DNA of 64,000 bases. It comes from Granulicella sp. WH15 (GTDB taxonomy: Bacteria > Acidobacteriota > Terriglobia > Terriglobales > Acidobacteriaceae). Both the position numbers and the translations under genes were made by a program. Positions 58,449 to 64,000 of this stretch are shown here, piece by piece. The notes below the pieces were generated by a model. That model worked only from the letters and a program-made list of their open reading frames with translations, ran no database searches and had not been told where the DNA came from. Location of the stretch: NCBI RefSeq assembly GCF_009914315.1, contig NZ_CP042596.1, forward strand, positions 4,216,001 through 4,280,000, written 5' to 3'. The stretch's first letter is position 1. The number at the start of each line of letters is the position of its first letter.

Positions 58449-59934
58449 TATCTTATTGACGCACTCGTATCATCTTCCGTACGACGCCAAACAGCTGCGT
58501 AAAATGCAGCCCTATGTACCGATCGGCACGCTCTATGCGGCAACAGCACTGCGCGATCGTGGTTTCTCCGTAGCGGTCTTCGATGCGATGCTTGAAACTC
58601 CAGCAGAGAAGTTCAAGGCCATGCTGCAACAGCATCAGCCGCAGATCGTGGCCGTCTACGAGGACGATTTCAACTTCCTCTCCAAGATGTGCCTCACGCG
58701 CATGAGAGAGGTGGCCTGGGAGATCGCACAGGCAGCTCGAGAGATCGGCGCTATCGTCCTGGTTCACGGTTCCGACTCCACCGACAATCCCGATCTGTTC
58801 CTCGCCAATGGCTTTGATTACGTGCTCTGCGGCGAAGCAGAGGAAGTTCTAGTCGAGCTATGCCACTCAATCATCAACAACACGGAGCTACCAAAGTTAG
58901 ATGGCCTCGTAAGGCTCGACGAACACATGCAGACTGTCAGAAGTCAACAGCATCTGGCGAAAAACCCGGCGTGGTCTGACCTTTCACTTCCCGCCCGCGA
59001 CCTGATCGATCTGGCCCCCTACCGTGCAGCATGGCTGAGTGCTCATGGGTACTTCTCGACGAACATGGTAGCCAGCCGCGGCTGCCCATTCCGCTGCAAC
59101 TGGTGCGCAAAACCGATATCAGGCAATCGCTTCCATCTTCGCGCAGCCTCTACCGTAGCCGACGAGATGGAGTTGTTGAAACGCGCCGGAGTCCAGCACA
59201 TCTGGTTCGGAGATGATGTCTTCGCACTCAATCATCACTGGGTCAGCGAGTTCGCGGCAGAGGTAACCAAGCGGAATGCGTCTATCCCCTTCAAGGTACA
59301 GTCTCGCGCCGACCTAATGGGGGAAGAGACAGTCCTACATCTCAAGGAGGCCGGATGCGCAGAGGTGTGGATGGGCGTTGAATCCGGCGCGCAGAAGATA
59401 CTCGACGCGATGGACAAAGGCATCACCCTCGACACAATCATCGCTGCTCGCAATCGCCTGAAAGACGCGGGCATTCGCGCATGTTTCTTTCTCCAGTTCG
59501 GCTATCCGGGCGAGACCTGGACCGAGCTTCAGCAGACGATCTCCTTCGTTCGCAAGATGCGCCCAGATGACATCGGGATCTCCTTCTCATACCCCCTGCC
59601 AGGCACGCTTTTTTATGAGCGCGTGCAGGCTCAGCTTGGCACAAAGCGTAACTGGACCGACAGCGACGATCTGTGCATCATGTTCAGCGCCGCCTATACG
59701 ACTGACTTTTATCGTGCGGTGCGCGAAGCGCTTCATGCAGAGGTCGATTCATGGCAGGAGCCTGAGCCCTCCCAACATACAGCCACCCGAGTCGCCGACT
59801 TATGGCGAAAGGTCGAGCAGCTAGAACCAGTGAGCCGCGATGCAGATGCATTCACCTTTCCCGAAACCATAGAAGCCTTTGCCCCACCGGTCATCGTGCC
59901 CGTGGAACAACTGCTTCCGCTCAGGAAAGCATAG
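58441..59934 (+). CDS. Radical SAM protein with N-terminal B12-binding-like domain
   Basis: A 497-aa enzyme. The N-terminal Rossmann domain (PYVPIGTLYAATALRDRGFS ... IVLVHGSDSTDNPDLFLANG) resembles cobalamin-binding domains, but I see no DxHxxG ligand motif. The [4Fe-4S] cysteines 205, 209 and 212 are in SRGCPFRCNWCAKP, followed by WFGDDVFALNHHW and EVWMGVESGAQKILDAM. Possible reactions are C-methylation or ring and carbon-carbon bond chemistry. GTG 58441 has GAGG six bases upstream and is preferred over ATG 58399, which has none. The next gene starts right after its stop. Confidence 0.82.
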   Translation: MADILLTHSYHLPYDAKQLRKMQPYVPIGTLYAATALRDRGFSVAVFDAMLETPAEKFKAMLQQHQPQIVAVYEDDFNFLSKMCLTRMREVAWEIAQAAREIGAIVLVHGSDSTDNPDLFLANGFDYVLCGEAEEVLVELCHSIINNTELPKLDGLVRLDEHMQTVRSQQHLAKNPAWSDLSLPARDLIDLAPYRAAWLSAHGYFSTNMVASRGCPFRCNWCAKPISGNRFHLRAASTVADEMELLKRAGVQHIWFGDDVFALNHHWVSEFAAEVTKRNASIPFKVQSRADLMGEETVLHLKEAGCAEVWMGVESGAQKILDAMDKGITLDTIIAARNRLKDAGIRACFFLQFGYPGETWTELQQTISFVRKMRPDDIGISFSYPLPGTLFYERVQAQLGTKRNWTDSDDLCIMFSAAYTTDFYRAVREALHAEVDSWQEPEPSQHTATRVADLWRKVEQLEPVSRDADAFTFPETIEAFAPPVIVPVEQLLPLRKA

Positions 59935-60885
59935 ATGCAGGCGCTCTCTTTTACTGCCAGAACCATATCCGAGGATCATCTCGGAGTTCACCTCCAATGC
60001 CCTCGTTGCAGAAGCAAGATGCAGGGGCTGCGGTGTTCGCAATGTTCAGTCCACATGGAGATGCGCAATGGCATCGTGCACGCCCTGCCACCCGCACGAG
60101 CTGCTTACTATGCCAGATTTATCGCCGATTATGAACATATCCGAGCAGAAGAGGGGCGAGGAAGCCAGAGCGAGGAGTTCTACCTATCGCTGCCGTACAA
60201 AGACAGCAGTGGAAGAAACAATAGCCAATGGAAGATCCGCTCGAAGAGCTACGATTACCTGATCCGGCGCGTGTTAAAGCCCTTGCATCATCGCGGATCG
60301 ATTCTGGATCTCGGTGCCGGTAACTGCTGGATGAGCTTTCGTCTGGCGCTCCTTGGCTACAGCCCCATAGCCGTGGACCTGCTCACCAACGAAGACGACG
60401 GCCTGGGTGCCGCTGCTCACTTCGACAAGCATCTTCCCAATCCAATTCCACGCTTCCAGGCCGAAGCTACACATCTCCCTTTCCAGGCCGGACAGTTCGA
60501 CGCGATCATCTTCAACGCGTCCTTCCACTACTCTGAAGATTATGAGGCCACTCTGCGTGAGTCTCTGCGCTGCCTCAAACCCGGTGGCCTGGCAATCATC
60601 AGCGACACGCCCTGGTACTCACGCGAAGAGAGCGGAAGCCTGATGGTTGCCGAACGCCACGCCGCCTTTCGTCAACGCTTTGGCACCGCATCCAATTCAG
60701 TAACCAGCCTCGAGTTCCTGACCGACGAGCGCCTGCAAACTCTTGCAAAGAAGCTCTCAATCCAATGGACAGTGCACTCTCCCTGGTACGGCCTCAAGTG
60801 GGCCATGCGACCGTGGATCTCCAAGCTGCGCCACCGTCGTGAGCCATCCCGCTTTCGTATTTACGTCGCGAGGAAAGATGCGTAG
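59935..60885 (+). CDS. Methyltransferase with N-terminal zinc ribbon
   Basis: A 316-aa protein. Cys22, 25, 34 and 37 (CPRCRSKMQGLRCSQC) form a zinc ribbon as in RlmA-like and some natural-product methyltransferases. The SAM fold has SILDLGAGNCWMSFRLALLGY, FDAIIFNASFHYSEDY and SLRCLKPGGLAIISDTPWYS. A segment near the C-terminus (WYGLKWAMRPW) is hydrophobic. It begins directly after the radical SAM stop and overlaps the amidohydrolase by 8 bp. Confidence 0.82.
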   Translation: MQALSFTARTISEDHLGVHLQCPRCRSKMQGLRCSQCSVHMEMRNGIVHALPPARAAYYARFIADYEHIRAEEGRGSQSEEFYLSLPYKDSSGRNNSQWKIRSKSYDYLIRRVLKPLHHRGSILDLGAGNCWMSFRLALLGYSPIAVDLLTNEDDGLGAAAHFDKHLPNPIPRFQAEATHLPFQAGQFDAIIFNASFHYSEDYEATLRESLRCLKPGGLAIISDTPWYSREESGSLMVAERHAAFRQRFGTASNSVTSLEFLTDERLQTLAKKLSIQWTVHSPWYGLKWAMRPWISKLRHRREPSRFRIYVARKDA

Positions 60886-62137
60886 TTCCATTTCCTCGTG
60901 CAACGGAGCCACGCTCATTCATGGCGCACGCTGCGCTATCGGCCCACAGGAAAACATATACGCATCCATAAAGATTGCTCATGGCCGCATCATGCACATA
61001 CTGCACGATAGAGCATTATCACCTTCGACAGGCGAATACACAGAGATCAATCTCAGTGGCTTTTTGGTAATGCCTGGCTTGGTCAATGCACACGATCACC
61101 TGCAATTCGCCCTGCATCCGAGACTGGCGAACCCACCGTACCGCAATTACATAGACTGGGGCGAAGACATACACGCCCGGTTTCCTGATCTGTTTGCAAA
61201 GTACCGATCCATCCCCAGGGATGTACGTCTGTGGTGGGGCGGCATACGAAACCTTCTCTGCGGAGTCACAACCGTGTGCCACCACGACACGCTTTGGCCA
61301 GAGCTGCAAAGGGAAGACTTTCCGACAAAGGTGATTCAGAAATACGGCTGGGGACATTCTCTGGCTTTGGGCGGCGATCTTCACGCAGCCTACTCCGCCA
61401 CGCCCGCAGACAGCGCCTTTATCATCCACGCGTGTGAAGGCCTTGACGAGCAGATGCGGGAAGAGCTATTCGAACTTGATCGCCTCAATCTTTTGAATGA
61501 GAATACCGTGCTCGTACACGGTCTTGCCATTGACAGCGCGGGCTTCTCCTTATTGCAGGCGCAACGAGCTTCATTGATCGTCTGTCCTTCGTCCAACAAG
61601 TTTCTCTTCGACAAGCTCCCCGACATGGACGTCCTCGGCACTCTGGAAAACATCGCTCTCGGCAACGATTCCCCCCTGACAGCCACAGGCGACCTCCTGG
61701 ACGAGATTCGATTTGCTATCGTCTCTTGCGGCATCGCCCCCAGAACCGCTTATCACATGGTGACAGAAGCTCCCGCAAAGATACTGCGTTTGAGCAACGA
61801 CGAAGGCGAGATCTGTGCATCCGGCGCAGCCGACCTGATCGCGATTCAAGATACGGGACAACACGCTGCGGACAGGTTGCGGACACTTTCCATCACGGAC
61901 ATAGAGCTCGTGATAGTTGCAGGGCGCGTACAACTTGCCTCAGAGGCAATCTGGAAGCGGCTTCCTTCCCAGTCAAGAGATGGCCTGAACCCGTTATCCA
62001 TCGATGGAACACTCCGGTGGCTGCGCGCTCCCGTAAATGAGCTACTACAAAGAGCAGAAGAGATTCTCGGACCAGGACAAGTACGCCTCGGAGGCCGCCA
62101 GCTCTGCTCTCCGCCACATTGCGGTGATGCTGCATGA
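60878..62137 (+). CDS. Amidohydrolase-superfamily metal-dependent deaminase/hydrolase
   Basis: A 419-aa TIM-barrel hydrolase. Ligands: HxH in LVNAHDHLQF, FIIHACEGLDEQ, VLVHGLAID and GNDSPLTATGDLLDEIR (Asp), the layout of guanine/cytosine deaminase and chlorohydrolase relatives. Flanking beta-sandwich residues are also present (ASIKIAHGRIMHI; DLIAIQDTG). ATG 60878 follows GAGGAAAG. Next to GTP cyclohydrolase II it might deaminate a pyrimidine or pterin intermediate (inference). Overlaps the glycosyltransferase by 4 bases. Confidence 0.82.
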   Translation: MRSSISSCNGATLIHGARCAIGPQENIYASIKIAHGRIMHILHDRALSPSTGEYTEINLSGFLVMPGLVNAHDHLQFALHPRLANPPYRNYIDWGEDIHARFPDLFAKYRSIPRDVRLWWGGIRNLLCGVTTVCHHDTLWPELQREDFPTKVIQKYGWGHSLALGGDLHAAYSATPADSAFIIHACEGLDEQMREELFELDRLNLLNENTVLVHGLAIDSAGFSLLQAQRASLIVCPSSNKFLFDKLPDMDVLGTLENIALGNDSPLTATGDLLDEIRFAIVSCGIAPRTAYHMVTEAPAKILRLSNDEGEICASGAADLIAIQDTGQHAADRLRTLSITDIELVIVAGRVQLASEAIWKRLPSQSRDGLNPLSIDGTLRWLRAPVNELLQRAEEILGPGQVRLGGRQLCSPPHCGDAA

Positions 62138-63384
62138 AAGCCCACTTCGGCGTCCTCTCTTACAAAGGCACCGGCCATCTAAACCCACTCATAGCCTTGT
62201 CACGACAGCTGGTAGCGCGCGGGCACCGAGTCACATTCTTTCAAAGCCCGGAGTTCGAGCAGAAGATACTTCGTCATGGCCTGGAGTTCTCTGCCATTAG
62301 AGTGCATGAGTCCCACTCGAGCCACTCAAAGCTCAAGCCATCCTCGCGCATTGCAGCGATGCGCAATGGTGTAAACCGCATCGCCGAAGACATGGAGTTC
62401 TTTCTGCAAGAGCTTCCCGCAGCCATTCAAGGCTCCGGCGTAGATACGCTCCTTATCGGCGAAATCTCTCTGGCCGGCCCCACCCTGGCCGAGATGCTTC
62501 GCCTCCCCTACTTCATCGTCTCCACCTCCATCCCGCACAACTTCGGATGGAACGCACCTTCATTCATCGCACCTACAGGATCATGGCTCGACCGCCTGCA
62601 AAAGTATGCTCTGGAGGTCTCTGTGCTGCGCATGAAAGGCCCCGTCCGCCGCAGGCTTGACCAGTACAGAAGCCGCGTCGGCCTGGGACCAATTCGCAAA
62701 GCTTATAAGGCCTTTCCTTCACTCGCCCACATCACGCAAGTTCCCCAGTGCCTCGATCTCCCCCGTGCCACACTTCCCGTAAACTTTTTCTACACCGCAC
62801 CATTCGTGGACGAAAACACTCGACCATCCATTCCATTTCCCTGGGATCGCCTCGATGGTCGCCCCATCATCTACGCATCGCTGGGAACAACACGCAAGAA
62901 CGATCCTGCCATCTTTCATCGAATCGCCGAAGCATGTAGCGACTTGGATGTGCAACTGGTCATCACACTGGGTGGTCGGCGAGACCCGGCGCTCTTCGTA
63001 GACCTCCCCGGAGATCCTCTGGTCGTGAAAGATGCTCCACAGCTTGAACTTCTCAAGCGAGCGGAGATTGTAATCACTCATGCCGGCCCGAACACCGTTC
63101 TCGAGACACTCATGCAGGGCAAGCCCATGCTCGCTCTACCCATGGTTCTCGATCAACCTGCCGTCGCCACTCGCCTGGCGCGATTAAACGCAGCCGAAGT
63201 CCTCTCCATCCCCAACCGCTCCTCGCAACAGATACGCGCCGCACTGGTAAGACTACAGAGCGACGCAAGCTATCGCGATGCAGCAAAAAAAATCCAGGCG
63301 CAGATGCAGTCCATACACGGCCTCAAGCGTGCCTCGGATATCATCGAAGCTGCCCTGGCGAGACATAGCTCCAACAACACTTGA
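62134..63384 (+). CDS. MGT/UGT-type glycosyltransferase (GT1)
   Basis: A 416-aa GT-B enzyme. The N-terminal acceptor domain starts HFGVLSYKGTGHLNPLIALS; the C-terminal donor domain has IIYASLGT, DAPQLELLKRAEIVITHAGP and NTVLETLMQGKPMLALPMVLDQPAVATRL, the nucleotide-sugar loop of macrolide and carotenoid glucosyltransferases. It would add a sugar from a UDP- or dTDP-donor to a lipophilic small molecule. ATGA overlap with the amidohydrolase places it last in the P2 transcript. Confidence 0.9.
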   Translation: MKAHFGVLSYKGTGHLNPLIALSRQLVARGHRVTFFQSPEFEQKILRHGLEFSAIRVHESHSSHSKLKPSSRIAAMRNGVNRIAEDMEFFLQELPAAIQGSGVDTLLIGEISLAGPTLAEMLRLPYFIVSTSIPHNFGWNAPSFIAPTGSWLDRLQKYALEVSVLRMKGPVRRRLDQYRSRVGLGPIRKAYKAFPSLAHITQVPQCLDLPRATLPVNFFYTAPFVDENTRPSIPFPWDRLDGRPIIYASLGTTRKNDPAIFHRIAEACSDLDVQLVITLGGRRDPALFVDLPGDPLVVKDAPQLELLKRAEIVITHAGPNTVLETLMQGKPMLALPMVLDQPAVATRLARLNAAEVLSIPNRSSQQIRAALVRLQSDASYRDAAKKIQAQMQSIHGLKRASDIIEAALARHSSNNT

Positions 63385-63385
63385 A

Positions 63386-63450
63386 TGACGTTCGTCTAAC
63401 AGAAGGATGACAAGCAAATGACAACTGCACCCACAGCGCGAAGCTACGCT
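63386..63450 (+). promoter_or_regulatory. Cluster promoter P3: four 11-bp units plus -10
   Basis: TGACGT (63386), TAACAG (63397), TGACAA (63408) and TGACAA (63419) follow at exact 11-bp steps; TACGCT (63445-63450) begins 26 bp after the last. The GTG start of the next gene is only 5 bp beyond the -10 box, implying a leaderless mRNA. Confidence 0.75.
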
Positions 63451-63455
63451 GGTGC

Positions 63456-64000
63456 GTGACTACTCCGCAACATCATCGTGTCGTCAGTTGGCTGGAGCGC
63501 GCGCTTCTTCTCCTGACCGTGTCATTTCTCTGCATCCACACACTGCCGCGCGCCTGGCGTACGCTCAACACCGACTTCCCCAACTACTATCTGGCGGCTC
63601 ATCTCGCGCATGAGGGCTACGATACTTCGCGCATGTACGAATGGCCCTGGATCGAGCGCGAGAAGGATCATCGAGCCATCGACATCCGCGTCATCGGCTT
63701 GCTACCCATTACACCGTTCTCGACTCTCGCCGTCTGGCCACTCACAGGCTTCACCCCTCTACACGCCAAACACATCTGGATACTGCTGAACCTGGCCTTC
63801 CTCATCCCCATCGGCTGGATGCTGCGCTCGCTCACAGGTCTCAGCGCTCAACGCATTGCCTTGGCCATGTTCCTCAGCTTCCCACTGCATCGAAATCTGT
63901 TATACGGCCAGTTCTACGTGATTCTCTTGTTGCTGCTCACCGCAGCTTGCTTCAGCTATTTGCGTGGACATCGCGCTCTTGCCGGTGCGCTGGTGGCGAT
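63456..64000 (+). CDS. GT87-family membrane glycosyltransferase (partial, runs off the window)
   Basis: About 181 N-terminal residues are visible from GTG 63456: VVSWLERALLLLTVSFLCIH (helix), a periplasmic loop TDFPNYYLAAHLAHEGYDTS, EWPWIEREKD, VIGLLPITPFSTLAVWPLTG and GQFYVILLLLLTAA. These fit DUF2029/GT87 polyprenyl-phosphate-sugar transferases. No ribosome-binding site precedes the GTG, in keeping with a leaderless message from P3. The product probably glycosylates something at the outer face of the inner membrane. Confidence 0.8.
   Translation, partial: MTTPQHHRVVSWLERALLLLTVSFLCIHTLPRAWRTLNTDFPNYYLAAHLAHEGYDTSRMYEWPWIEREKDHRAIDIRVIGLLPITPFSTLAVWPLTGFTPLHAKHIWILLNLAFLIPIGWMLRSLTGLSAQRIALAMFLSFPLHRNLLYGQFYVILLLLLTAACFSYLRGHRALAGALVA

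Overview
The window looks like chromosomal DNA of an Acidobacteriota member, most likely the Terriglobus/Granulicella/Edaphobacter group (inference). The grounds are high GC over most of its length, three very large TonB-dependent receptors of the Oar type (carboxypeptidase-regulatory-like domain plus barrel), several Tat-exported plant-polysaccharide enzymes, and many short hairpin repeats between genes. I see no rRNA, tRNA, insertion sequence or CRISPR array.

0-9 kb: sugar uptake and catabolism. A ROK repressor converges on a minus-strand block of galM-scoA-scoB and galT-galK-ROK kinase; a secreted SGNH hydrolase diverges from galM. 9-24 kb: housekeeping and envelope genes: ndk, sucCD, trpD, a VOC protein, a TolB/TPR protein with an NfeD protease, an outer-membrane barrel, slipin and SPOR proteins, DUF3467, a GT39-like glycosyltransferase, tdk, sodC, a PaiB-like protein and an MGH1-like glycosidase. 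24-34 kb: a plant cell-wall locus on the minus strand (GH3, GH28, GH10 and an Oar-type receptor). 34-40 kb: an unusual membrane-anchored regulator, a response regulator-diguanylate cyclase and an MHYT hybrid histidine kinase. 39.8-43.8 kb: a small His/Cys membrane protein, a second receptor, a MerC-like protein and a 53-aa membrane peptide, suggesting metal handling.

43.8-51 kb is visibly more AT-rich: an IclR regulator followed by a receptor, an enolase-superfamily sugar-acid dehydratase and an exported RraA-like protein. TGAAAATTTCA-type palindromes lie upstream of both the receptor and the iclR gene. 51.5-55 kb holds poxB and malic enzyme (malate to pyruvate to acetate), followed by a fumarase remnant.

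55.3-64 kb is the most interesting part: an apparently uncharacterised biosynthetic cluster encoding a PF14907-type nucleotidyltransferase, a methyltransferase, a stand-alone GTP cyclohydrolase II, a radical SAM protein, a zinc-ribbon methyltransferase, an amidohydrolase, an MGT-type glycosyltransferase and a GT87 membrane glycosyltransferase running off the end. Four promoters here share one architecture: two to four TGACAA-like units at exact 11-bp spacing, then a TAYGCT -10 box 25-26 bp after the start of the last unit. This points to one OmpR/PhoB-type activator controlling the whole cluster, with very short or absent 5' leaders.
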